A program made the translations under genes and the position numbers. A DNA stretch of 64,000 nucleotides from Corynebacterium sp. (lineage in GTDB: Bacteria; Actinomycetota; Actinomycetes; Mycobacteriales; Mycobacteriaceae): the NCBI RefSeq assembly GCF_022712275.1, contig NZ_JALAGU010000055.1:40978-104977 (forward strand), read 5' to 3'. Under the pieces are notes generated by a model that saw nothing but the letters and a program-made list of their open reading frames with translations, was not told where the DNA came from and ran no database searches. This document shows, one piece after another, positions 53,973-62,352 of this stretch. Positions within the stretch are counted from its first letter, which is position 1, and the number at the start of each line of letters is the position of its first letter.

Positions 53973-55333
53973 CGCTGCCCGCCGTGATGTCCCCGTCGAC
54001 CGAGCCCTGCCCGCGCGCAGACCGCAGCGGACGCCGTCCTGGCGTCCGCGATGAGCTGGTCGTAATCCAGGTGGAGGAACTCCCCGTCGAGGACACGGGT
54101 CGTCCCGTCGGTGATCACCGCGTGGATCTGATCGCGGTGACCGAGACGGACCAGCTCCCAGGCGAGGTCGACCGGGCAGATGAAGTCCGGGGTGTCGAGT
54201 CGGAGCACGAGCATGTCCGCCCGGAACCCGGCGGCGATGGACCCGACCTCGTCTCCGAGGCCCGTCGCGTCCGCCCCACCAGTGGTGGCCGCCCGCAGCC
54301 AGTCGTCACCACCACCGGCGACAGGGTCACCGACCTCGATGGCGGAGGCGAAACGCTGGGCGGTCTCGGCGGCATCCATCAGGCGGAAGGCGTCCGCCCG
54401 GGTGCCGTCGGTCCCGAGTCCGGTGCGTGCACCGAGAGCGAGCATGGTCAGGGCGTCGGCGATGACATTGCCCTTCCAGGCGCTGGCGACAGGGTTATAT
54501 GACCAGGCTGCACCGGAGTGTGCCAGCCGGATCTTCTCCTCCGGCGTCAGCAGCGTGGTGTGCGCGGCGAGAAGGTGCCGGTCGAGCGCGCCGGCGTCCT
54601 CGAGAAGTCCGAGAGGACGCCGCCCGGTGGCGAGAAGGGTACGTTCCACACCTGCCAGGTGTTCATTGACGTGTGTCTGCAGCACCGCGTCCTCCGCCCG
54701 ACACAGGTCCGCCAGCCGCGCCAAGGTGCCTGGGGTCGCCATCTCCGGGGTGGCGACAGCGACGGAGCCGTGGACCCAGTCGTCGCCGGCGAAGCGTCGC
54801 AGGTGCTCTTCCGCGGAGGCGACCACGGCGTCAGCAGTACCCTCACCGATGTCGTGGCTGATCTTGCCCAGGACCAGCCGCACTCCGACCTTGCGGGCCT
54901 GGTCGGCGATGATGCCCGGGTCGTGGGCTGACCGGGCCCCCGCGTCGGCGACGGCGGTGAAGCCGCCGAGCAGAGCGTCCACCAGCCCAAGGCGTGCACT
55001 CACCGCAAGCTCATCCTCGTTGAGAGAACCTTCCAGCGGAACCCACACCCGACGGAAGATTTCAGAGGGTTCACCGAAGGCGTAGGGCCGACCGAGTGTC
55101 TGGGCCAGGTGCTGGTGGCAGTCGACCATGCCGGGGACGAGGGCATGGTCGCCGAGTTCCACACGGCTGTGGTCGGAGTAGATCTCCGGCAGCTCGGACT
55201 CTGGGCCGACCCACGCGAACTGCCCGTTCTCAACGACCACCGCTTGTCCGGTCAGGAATCTGTCGGCCGTCCAGGTGTGTCCTGGGGTGAGGACGTAAGA
55301 GTCCGGCAGTGAGCACAGTGCATCAGGTGTCAT
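53969..55333 (-). CDS. Amidohydrolase (nucleobase/ATZ-TRZ deaminase type)
   Basis: A 454-residue metal-dependent hydrolase of the cytosine/guanine deaminase-atrazine chlorohydrolase group. The metal site is seen in GMVDCHQHLAQTL, LQTHVNEHLAGVE, LLAAHTTLLTPEE and GLGTDGTRADAF. The start at 55333 overlaps the permease stop (ATGA). With a nucleobase permease upstream, deamination of a purine, pyrimidine or triazine-like compound is the likely job. The longer frame to 55351 is less likely. Confidence 0.88.
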   Translation of the reverse strand: MTPDALCSLPDSYVLTPGHTWTADRFLTGQAVVVENGQFAWVGPESELPEIYSDHSRVELGDHALVPGMVDCHQHLAQTLGRPYAFGEPSEIFRRVWVPLEGSLNEDELAVSARLGLVDALLGGFTAVADAGARSAHDPGIIADQARKVGVRLVLGKISHDIGEGTADAVVASAEEHLRRFAGDDWVHGSVAVATPEMATPGTLARLADLCRAEDAVLQTHVNEHLAGVERTLLATGRRPLGLLEDAGALDRHLLAAHTTLLTPEEKIRLAHSGAAWSYNPVASAWKGNVIADALTMLALGARTGLGTDGTRADAFRLMDAAETAQRFASAIEVGDPVAGGGDDWLRAATTGGADATGLGDEVGSIAAGFRADMLVLRLDTPDFICPVDLAWELVRLGHRDQIHAVITDGTTRVLDGEFLHLDYDQLIADARTASAAVCARAGLGRRGHHGGQR

Positions 55334-56655
55334 CGGGTGGCCTTCTTCCACAGCAGGATCAGTCCGGCGACGACCATACCGACGATGGCGGACATGGTCA
55401 CGCCGTTGCCTAGCAGAAGTCGCAGGTCGGTAGGCAGGTTGAGGTAGAGAGAGGGTGCGAGGATCGGTAGCAGGCCGGCGGCGAATCCGGCGGTGGCGGT
55501 GAGGAAGTTGGCGTCGTCGGTCATGTCGATGCCCTGGAACATGCGCAGTCCGGAGACGACGATCATGGTGAAGGCGTAGACGGCGGTGCCGCCGATCACG
55601 GGTGCGGGGATGGACTGGATGAGATCGGCGACCGGTCCAATGAGGGCGATGAGGATGAGGAAGACACCGGCCAGTGCAGTCACGAAGCGACTCGTAACGC
55701 CGGTCGCCCGGACGATGCCGATATTCTCACCGCTGGTGAGCATCGTCTGGCCGCCGAACGGTGCGGCGATAAGGGAGGTGAGCGCGTCACCACGGACCGT
55801 GGCCGCAACAGTGGCGCCCTTGTCGATCTTCTTGCCGACGATGTCGGCGTTCAGGGTGGTCTGGCCCGTGGCCTCGGCCATGGAACCGATGCTGAAGACG
55901 ATGAGCGGGACAGCGGCGACGATGTCGAAGGTCACCGAGCCGTAGGGCAGCCAGGTGGGCAGGCGGAGCACATCATCGGTGCTCACGGATTCGAAGTGGC
56001 CGGTTGCTGCGGCGAGGACGGTACCGACGACCATGCCGAGGAGAATCGCGACAGAGCGAAAGCGTCGGGGCAGCACGATCTGCAGGACGATGATGGCCCC
56101 GACCGTCGCGGCGGCCAGGCCGATCGCCCACAGCGGGGCTTTCTCGTCTTTGGAGATCAGGCCACCGGCGATCTTGACGACGTTTACGCCGATGACGGTG
56201 ATCATCACGGCAAGCACAACCGGCGGGATGACCTTCACGATCACACCCGCCAGCGGGGAGAGTATGAGGCAGACGGCGGCGGCGATGATGACGGAACCGG
56301 TTGCTACGGGGGCGGAGTGTTCCGTGGCGATCTGGATGAAGATCGCCACGGCCGCGCCGCCGGGGAGCATGACGAACGGGAGTTTCGCGCCGAGTTTCAG
56401 CCAGCCCATGGACTGCAGGATCGATCCGATGCCGCAGGCGAGCAGGGTCACGCAGAGGACGCTACGGGTGACGTCGCCGTCGAGCTGGAGTACCCCGCTG
56501 ATGAGGAAGACGGATGCGATGGGTGTAGAGATCATCACGATGACGTGCTGGAGGGCGAGAATGATCGCCCGGGGCCAGGCGGGCATCGTGTCGACGGGGT
56601 GTAGTTGGTGGCCGGTGGGTGTGTGTTGGTCCGTGCGGGCGGCTGCGGTGGACAT
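55330..56655 (-). CDS. Nucleobase:cation symporter (NCS2/uracil-xanthine permease)
   Basis: A 441-residue NCS2-family permease with about fourteen helices. Family segments are ALQHVIVMISTPIASVFLIS, LPFVMLPGGAAVAIF, FSIGSMAEATGQTTLNADIVG, APFGGQTMLTSGENIGIVRATG and IPAPVIGGTAVYAFTMIV. It probably imports a purine, pyrimidine or analogue for the following amidohydrolase. A LacI-type operator lies just upstream of its start. Confidence 0.9.
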   Translation of the reverse strand: MSTAAARTDQHTPTGHQLHPVDTMPAWPRAIILALQHVIVMISTPIASVFLISGVLQLDGDVTRSVLCVTLLACGIGSILQSMGWLKLGAKLPFVMLPGGAAVAIFIQIATEHSAPVATGSVIIAAAVCLILSPLAGVIVKVIPPVVLAVMITVIGVNVVKIAGGLISKDEKAPLWAIGLAAATVGAIIVLQIVLPRRFRSVAILLGMVVGTVLAAATGHFESVSTDDVLRLPTWLPYGSVTFDIVAAVPLIVFSIGSMAEATGQTTLNADIVGKKIDKGATVAATVRGDALTSLIAAPFGGQTMLTSGENIGIVRATGVTSRFVTALAGVFLILIALIGPVADLIQSIPAPVIGGTAVYAFTMIVVSGLRMFQGIDMTDDANFLTATAGFAAGLLPILAPSLYLNLPTDLRLLLGNGVTMSAIVGMVVAGLILLWKKATR

Positions 56656-56688
56656 GGTCGGTTTCCTCTCGATTGTCCTCTATCCTGG

Positions 56689-56704
56689 TTTAAATCGATT
56701 GAAA
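56689..56704. promoter_or_regulatory. Probable LacI-family operator
   Basis: TTTAAATC-GATTGAAA is a near-perfect 16-base palindrome (one mismatch) centred on CG, the form typical of LacI/PurR-family operators. It lies 34 bases upstream of the permease start and 40 bases past the end of the LacI gene, in unusually AT-rich sequence. Confidence 0.65.
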
Positions 56705-56743
56705 TACACAATTCTGAGATCCGCACGCCGGAGGTGGAAGGTT

Positions 56744-57793
56744 TTACCGGCCCGAAACGGTGGAGGTGCCCGGCACGGTGGAGCCGCGCATGACGAGGCC
56801 CGGCTGCCGTACATCCTGACGCAGGACGCCGTCCTCCGCCCCCCCGTCAACGCTCTCGATGATGAGCTCGGCGCAGGCCTCAGCTACCGCCGTCATGTCC
56901 AGGTCCAGGGAGGTCAACGGCGGTGTTGCCCCCAGGGCGCGCGGCCCGTTGAAGTTCGTGGCGACGAGCAGGTCACCGGGCACGGCACGCCCTAGATCGG
57001 CCGCTGCATCTAGGACACCGAGCGCCAGCAGGTCAGTGGGCGCGTAGACCGCGTCGGTTTCGGGTTGGGCAGCAAGGAGTTCACGGGTTGCCGTCCTCGC
57101 CGCTGCCCGGTCGACCTGGCAGGTGGTCACCAGGTATTCCACGGAACTATCGGGGCCGGAGCCTGCTGACGTGTCACCAGTTACCTGCCGGAGATAGTTG
57201 CGGACGCTCACCGTCACGGAGTTGTCCGCCTCCCCCAGCAGCACCCCGATGTGCCGGGCCCCGACGTCCCGGAGATGGGCGAGCATCACGTCCGCACCGG
57301 AGGCACCGCGGTCGACCACTCCGTCCACCTGCAGCCCCGGCGCATCGCCGACGGCAACGGTCTTCACGCCCCTGCGGTGCAGTTCGGTGGTGAGGGGTTC
57401 CCCGCTACGCGGTTCGACGATCACGGCGGCGTCCATGTCGAGGTCGTCGAGCTGGCGGATGTCCTGCAGTGGTGGGACGAGGAGCATCGAATAGCCGCGG
57501 GCGAGAAGTAGGCGGGACAGCGGCACGGCCAGGGCGATCTGGAAGCTGTAACCGGACTCGTCACCGGCGACAGCCTCGGGCACCGTGGTGAGCAGGGCGA
57601 CACAGTGGGATTTCGCCCCGCGCAACCGCCGCGCGCGAACGTCGGGCCGGTAGCCGAGTTCGTCGGCCACCTGCTGCACCTTCTCCACCGTCGCACTCGC
57701 AGGTCCCGGCCGACCGTTGAGCACCAGCGAGGCGGTGGAACGGGAGACTCCAGCGGCGGTGGCGACATCAGCGAGAGTGGCGGGGAGGTTCAC
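56744..57793 (-). CDS. LacI family transcriptional regulator
   Basis: A 349-residue regulator with an N-terminal helix-turn-helix (LADVATAAGVSRSTASLVLN), the hinge VADELGYRPDVRARRLRG and a periplasmic-binding-like sensor domain. The sensor contains HRRGVKTVAVGDAPGLQVDG and DAVYAPTDLLALGVLDAA. It is immediately upstream of, and codirectional with, the permease-amidohydrolase-TSUP operon and should control it through the palindrome at 56689-56704. The ligand is probably the transported base or a derivative. Confidence 0.9.
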   Translation of the reverse strand: MNLPATLADVATAAGVSRSTASLVLNGRPGPASATVEKVQQVADELGYRPDVRARRLRGAKSHCVALLTTVPEAVAGDESGYSFQIALAVPLSRLLLARGYSMLLVPPLQDIRQLDDLDMDAAVIVEPRSGEPLTTELHRRGVKTVAVGDAPGLQVDGVVDRGASGADVMLAHLRDVGARHIGVLLGEADNSVTVSVRNYLRQVTGDTSAGSGPDSSVEYLVTTCQVDRAAARTATRELLAAQPETDAVYAPTDLLALGVLDAAADLGRAVPGDLLVATNFNGPRALGATPPLTSLDLDMTAVAEACAELIIESVDGGAEDGVLRQDVRQPGLVMRGSTVPGTSTVSGR

Positions 57794-58006
57794 GGTCGCC
57801 CAGTGTAATCGGCCCGGGGCGCTCAGCGGCCCATCAGCACTTCAGGCAACGCGGCACGAAGCTCAGCGTGGATGTCATCGAACTTGACTGTCAAACAATG
57901 AACTACCCCGGCCTTCGGGGTTCATGGTCTTCTGTTCCTCCACAAAGACATTCGCCACCATCCCACCCCCGCACCGAACCCCACCAGGTACTGTGAATCA
58001 GGTAAG

Positions 58007-58065
58007 AGCGACCCGACAGGCTTCCGCTGGGACATGCCTCCACGTCGCACGAGTATTCGTGCTGC
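58007..58065 (+). repeat. 59-base leader repeat, copy 1
   Basis: Starts AGCGACCCGACAGGCTTCC and ends TCGTGCTGC, 12 bases before the first nuclease-helicase ATG. It is nearly identical to 60151-60209. Two hairpins are possible: AGGC/GCCT around CTGGGACA, and GCACGA/TCGTGC close to the start codon. It may be a shared promoter/operator or a structured 5' RNA. Confidence 0.85.
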
Positions 58066-58077
58066 CTGGAGAACCCC

Positions 58078-60075
58078 ATGCCTCTGCTTCGGACGACTGC
58101 CGCCGAGCTCCTGTCCCGCTTCGCCAACCCGAAGGACCTCGGTGACCATATGGCCACCCAGGCTGGATACGAAGGTCTCGGTTGCTCCTCGGCTGAGCGC
58201 CGCTCCTGGGAGAACAGCATCCCCGAGCTGGCCAAGGTCCTCACCCATGCCGGGCTCGAGGATGTCGACGTCCTTCTGGAGCAGAAGCTTCCCCTGAATT
58301 CCAAGCGGGTGGACGCGATCATCGCCGGCACCAACCCGGCAACCGGGCTCCCTTCCTTCGTCGTGATCGAACTCAAGCAATGGAGTTCAGCGACTCTCTT
58401 CGAGGACGATCCGAAACTGGTCGACGTGCCCGGCACGCTCGGTGGTCCGCGCCTGCACCCGCTGCGCCAGGTTGACACCTACCGGGAACTGCTCACCAAC
58501 TTCCTCACCATCTTCGACGGTCACCCTGAGAGCGTCCAGGGAGCGGTCTTCCTCCACAACGTCAGTCACCGTGCCGCCGTCGTCGAGCTGGACGACTACA
58601 CCTCCGACCTGCGTTCGGAGCTGTTCACCGGTGCCGACATCGAGACCTTCGCCTCTTTCCTGAAGGCCCGCATCTCCCCCGTCCGGGATGCCTCCGTCAT
58701 CGACCGTTTCATCGAATCCGCGGTCGCACCGTCCCAGCAGCTGCTCACCTCCGCCGCCGCGGAGATCCGGGACCGCGAGCAGTTCATCCTCCTCGACCGG
58801 CAGCGTCAGGCCGTCGACATGGTCCTCCACGCGGTGGAGCGTGCGGACAAGACGGACGCCAAGCGAGTTATCGTCGTCTCTGGCGGCCCTGGCACCGGCA
58901 AGTCGGTCGTCGCGCTGTCACTGCTCGGCGAGTTGGCCCGGCGGGGAAAGAAAGTCCTGCACGCCACGGGGTCTCAGGCGTTCAAACAGACAATGGAGAA
59001 GATTGCCGGCCACCGGCACCGCGCTACCCAGGATCTCTTCCAGTACTTCAACAGCTTCCTGGAGGCGGAGAAAAACTCCCTCGACGTGCTCATCGCTGAT
59101 GAGGCCCACCGTATCCGGGAGACCTCCACCAACCGGTATACCCAGGCCCATCTGCGCACCGGTCGCCCACAGATCGATGAGCTCATCGATGTCGCCCGCA
59201 CCCCGGTGTTCCTCCTGGACGAGAACCAGGTCGTGCGCCCCGGCGAGCTGGGGTCCCTCCACGAGATCACGGAGTTTGCCAAGTCCAAGGGCCTTGAGGT
59301 CCAGCATGTGGAGCTCACCGAGCAGTTCCGCTGCGGCGGCAGTCTGGTCTACACCAACTGGGTCGAGGAGGTCCTCGGGCTTGCCGATCCCCCGCAGGAC
59401 GCCACGAAGGACGCCACGGAGGACGCCGACACCGACGGTTCCGTCTTCACTCCAGACTTCGATGTCGCAGCAGTACCCAACATCACCGTCCATGCCCTCG
59501 ACCCTGAGCATCCACCGGTGTTGAAACCTCAGCATGAGGTCGCGATCTCAGTCGTTGAAACCCCGGAGGAGATGGAGCGCATCCTGTCGCTCAAGGCGGC
59601 CGAGGGGTACTCCGCCCGTATCGCCGCCGGCTTCTGCTGGCGATGGAGCAAGGTCTCGAAGGGACAGACCGAGCTCGCCCCGGATGTCCGTATCGGTGAC
59701 TGGGAGAAGCCCTGGAACAACCCGGAGAAGAGGAGAGTCGGCAACGCACCTCAGTCTTTCCTCTGGGCGACCGGCGACGGCGGCTTCGGCCAGGTCGGCT
59801 GCATCTACACGGCCCAGGGCTTCGAGTACGACTGGTCCGGCGTGATCATCGGCCCGGACATGGTCTGGCGCGACGGTGGTTTCCGCACGGTCCGCGCCGC
59901 CAACCTCGATCCGGCGCTGCGGAAGAAGTCACTGACCGACCACGACTTCGACGTACTGATCCGGCACGTTTACAAGGTCCTGCTCACCCGCGGGATGCAG
60001 GGCACGCTGATCTACTCGCCCGACCGGCGGACCCGCGAGGTGCTCAGACAGCTCCTCGGTCAGGGAGCCGACTGA
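58078..60075 (+). CDS. PD-(D/E)XK nuclease - DUF2075 (Schlafen-type) helicase, paralogue 1
   Basis: A 665-residue fusion. Residues of about 45-105 form a PD-(D/E)XK nuclease core with Asp79 (KRVDAII) and Glu98/Lys100 (VVIELKQW). The second part is a DUF2075/Schlafen group 3 SF1-like helicase (PF09848): Walker A GGPGTGKS (269-276), Walker B VLIADEAHR (DEAH at 341-344), VELTEQFRCGGS, IYTAQGFEYDWSGVIIGPDM and VLLTRGMQGTLIYS. An acidic PPQDATKDATEDADTDGS spacer sits between helicase motifs. Such fusions occur in defence islands. The next gene is a diverged paralogue with the same leader. Confidence 0.85.
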   Translation: MPLLRTTAAELLSRFANPKDLGDHMATQAGYEGLGCSSAERRSWENSIPELAKVLTHAGLEDVDVLLEQKLPLNSKRVDAIIAGTNPATGLPSFVVIELKQWSSATLFEDDPKLVDVPGTLGGPRLHPLRQVDTYRELLTNFLTIFDGHPESVQGAVFLHNVSHRAAVVELDDYTSDLRSELFTGADIETFASFLKARISPVRDASVIDRFIESAVAPSQQLLTSAAAEIRDREQFILLDRQRQAVDMVLHAVERADKTDAKRVIVVSGGPGTGKSVVALSLLGELARRGKKVLHATGSQAFKQTMEKIAGHRHRATQDLFQYFNSFLEAEKNSLDVLIADEAHRIRETSTNRYTQAHLRTGRPQIDELIDVARTPVFLLDENQVVRPGELGSLHEITEFAKSKGLEVQHVELTEQFRCGGSLVYTNWVEEVLGLADPPQDATKDATEDADTDGSVFTPDFDVAAVPNITVHALDPEHPPVLKPQHEVAISVVETPEEMERILSLKAAEGYSARIAAGFCWRWSKVSKGQTELAPDVRIGDWEKPWNNPEKRRVGNAPQSFLWATGDGGFGQVGCIYTAQGFEYDWSGVIIGPDMVWRDGGFRTVRAANLDPALRKKSLTDHDFDVLIRHVYKVLLTRGMQGTLIYSPDRRTREVLRQLLGQGAD

Positions 60076-60150
60076 CCTGAGCCGTCGCTTCTGCCGTAGC
60101 AGGACGACGCTCCCCACATTCCGGCGTACTGCGCGCCACCTCATCTGACA

Positions 60151-60209
60151 AGCGACCCCGACAGGCTTCCACTGGGACACGCCTCCACGTCGCACGAATT
60201 TCGTGCTGC
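60151..60209 (+). repeat. 59-base leader repeat, copy 2
   Basis: Second copy of the leader, starting AGCGACCCCGACAGGCTTCC and ending TCGTGCTGC, 11 bases before the second nuclease-helicase ATG. It differs from copy 1 by one inserted C, two transitions and a shorter hairpin loop, while the hairpin arms GCACGA/TCGTGC are unchanged. Confidence 0.85.
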
Positions 60210-60220
60210 AAGGAGCCGAT

Positions 60221-62182
60221 ATGGCCGACCGTTCCCGTTACGTGGATTCCGCCGAGAATTTCTACAACTCCACCCGCCCCGCCGCCATCGATGACCTGAT
60301 CCGGTCCATGATGAAGAAGAAGTCTGCTGCCGAGCGCATCAGCGACACCGGAGAAGAAGGATCCTGGAAGCACAGCCTCCCGCGGATCGCCGAGGTGATC
60401 CGCGATGCCGAACTGTCCAGCGTCTACGTTTCGCTGGAGTTCAACCCGCCTCAGTACGGTCACCGTCGTGCCGACGTGATCCTTTCCGGATACAAGGACG
60501 GCTTGCCCAGCGTGCTCGTCATCGAGTTGAAGCAGTGGAGCGAAGCTACCTGGGACCCCACCAACAACTGGGTCTCCGAGATCGCTGCGCGCTACGGCAA
60601 GGTCGAGCATCCGGTACGGCAGGCATTCGGCTACGCGCAGGTAGTCCAGCACTACATTGAAGGCTTCCACCCGGAGGAAGCCACCACGGAGGCCGCCGCC
60701 TACCTTCACAACGCCACCGCAGAGTCTCTCCAGTCGCTGAAGTCTGCCGGGCAGTGGTACGCCGACCGATTGTTCTCCGGCGACACCAGCGGGGACGCGG
60801 CGTTCACCGCATTCCTTCAGAAGCACTTCGACAACATCAACGGACGCGTGGTTGCCGAGGCCCTCGAGAACAACGCGCCGAAGAAGAGCAAGGACATCCT
60901 GGAGGCGGCAGGCGAGATCTTCCAGAATCCGGAAACGTTCCCACTCAGTGAAGAGCAGCGGGAGGTCGTCAACGACATCCAGAAGAAGTTCAACGACGCC
61001 CTCGACCCCCGGAATCCCAGAGGGAAGACGATCATCGTCGTCAACGGTAAGCCCGGCTCCGGCAAGACCTGGATCTGCATGAACCTTCTGGGCAGGGAAG
61101 CCGCTGCCGAGCGGCAGGTCTCCTTCGCAACGAACTCTACCTCGCTGCGCGAGACGCTGAAGAAGGTCGCTAAGCGATCGAAGGAGACAAAGCCGGTCGC
61201 GGAGACGATCACTTCTGCCCGGACCTACTGGAAGGACGAGATCTGGGACTCTCTCGATCTGTTGATCGTCGATGAGGCCCAGCGGCTCAACGAGTGGACG
61301 GTCCGCACCGGCAATGCGAACCGGAAGGACATCCAGGAGGAGCTGGAGCGCTTCAACATGACGCAGCTCCGGGAGCTGGCGAACTCCGCCAAGGTCCTGG
61401 TGCTGATGATGGATGACTGGCAGCAGACCACGGCCACCGACTACCTCACCACGGAGAAGGTGAAGGAAGTCGCAGACCTCATCGGGGCAGACTTCCAGCT
61501 CTACGAGCTGGAGGAGCAGCACCGAAGCGGTGGTTCAAAGACCTTCGAGTCCTGGGTGGACCACCTCGTCGACGATGAGCCTGCCGTGTGGCATGACGAG
61601 GAGAATTTCTGGGTCAAGGTCGCGGATTCCCCCGAACAGATGGAACAGATTCTCGCCGCGCACTCGGAGCAGGATCCACGGATCATGGCGGGCTTCTGCT
61701 GGCCGTGGACGCAGAAGGATCCGGAAACGAAGAAGTCATTCTCCCATGTCGAGGATGTCCCCTATGACATCGTCATAGGCGACTGGTCTATCCAGTGGAA
61801 CCTGCCGTCGAACACCGAGGGTTACCCGAAGTCTGACTTCTGGGCATTCGAGGACAAGGGAGCGAAGCAGGCTGGCTCGATATTCTCCGGACAGGGCTTC
61901 GAGTTCGACTACTGCGGCGTGATCATGGGCCCCGATCTGCGGTACGACGCCACCCAGGCGAGGCTGAAACCCGACTACGAGGCGTCCGAGTACACGACGC
62001 TCAAGCGGCTGGCCAGGAAGCAGGAACGGGAGGGAGTACCCGGCGACACGAAGAACAGCGCTGTCCAGCGCCTGCGCAATGGCTACCGCGTGCTGCTTAC
62101 CCGCGGAATGAGGGGTGTGGTGGTGTACTCGACAGATCCGGCCACTCAGCAGCTTCTCAAGAGCATCGTCAACCCGGAGTAG
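60221..62182 (+). CDS. PD-(D/E)XK nuclease - DUF2075 (Schlafen-type) helicase, paralogue 2
   Basis: A 653-residue relative of the preceding gene, clearly diverged in sequence but with the same layout: nuclease residues Asp85 (RRADVILS) and Glu102/Lys104 (VLVIELKQW), Walker A GKPGSGKT (276-283), Walker B LLIVDEAQRL (351-354), LEEQHRSGGSKTFESWV, IFSGQGFEFDYCGVIMGPD and VLLTRGMRGVVVYS. The ATG at 60221 is chosen for its AAGGAG site; an upstream start at 60203 lies inside the leader repeat. It ends just before an IS256-family element. It could act together with paralogue 1 or against a different target. Confidence 0.85.
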   Translation: MADRSRYVDSAENFYNSTRPAAIDDLIRSMMKKKSAAERISDTGEEGSWKHSLPRIAEVIRDAELSSVYVSLEFNPPQYGHRRADVILSGYKDGLPSVLVIELKQWSEATWDPTNNWVSEIAARYGKVEHPVRQAFGYAQVVQHYIEGFHPEEATTEAAAYLHNATAESLQSLKSAGQWYADRLFSGDTSGDAAFTAFLQKHFDNINGRVVAEALENNAPKKSKDILEAAGEIFQNPETFPLSEEQREVVNDIQKKFNDALDPRNPRGKTIIVVNGKPGSGKTWICMNLLGREAAAERQVSFATNSTSLRETLKKVAKRSKETKPVAETITSARTYWKDEIWDSLDLLIVDEAQRLNEWTVRTGNANRKDIQEELERFNMTQLRELANSAKVLVLMMDDWQQTTATDYLTTEKVKEVADLIGADFQLYELEEQHRSGGSKTFESWVDHLVDDEPAVWHDEENFWVKVADSPEQMEQILAAHSEQDPRIMAGFCWPWTQKDPETKKSFSHVEDVPYDIVIGDWSIQWNLPSNTEGYPKSDFWAFEDKGAKQAGSIFSGQGFEFDYCGVIMGPDLRYDATQARLKPDYEASEYTTLKRLARKQEREGVPGDTKNSAVQRLRNGYRVLLTRGMRGVVVYSTDPATQQLLKSIVNPE

Positions 62183-62311
62183 ACAGCTCCCGAGTAGGCG
62201 ATTCTTTCAGACCTGCGGTCAAGTCTCTTTGAGTGGTGTTCTTTGTCGGTCCCTGTGAACAGGGGGATTGTCAGCGACGAGTCGACCAGCTCAGCCGTCG
62301 TCGTAGACCAT

Positions 62312-62347
62312 AGGGACCATGGGGACCGTGGGGACCGTGGGGATCAC
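62312..62347. repeat. Four 9-base tandem units at the end of the IS element
   Basis: AGGGACCAT-GGGGACCGT-GGGGACCGT-GGGGATCAC, two of them identical, lie directly after the transposase stop. No function is known. Confidence 0.8.
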
Positions 62348-62352
62348 GGTCA

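Noticed and set aside
57893..57935. Hairpin CCCCG/CGGGG upstream of the nuclease-helicase genes as a terminator
   Set aside because: It lies between two divergent starts, so there is no upstream transcript to end, and no T-run follows on either side.
62312..62347. Short tandem units as a CRISPR array
   Set aside because: Units are nine bases with no spacers, and no cas genes are present.
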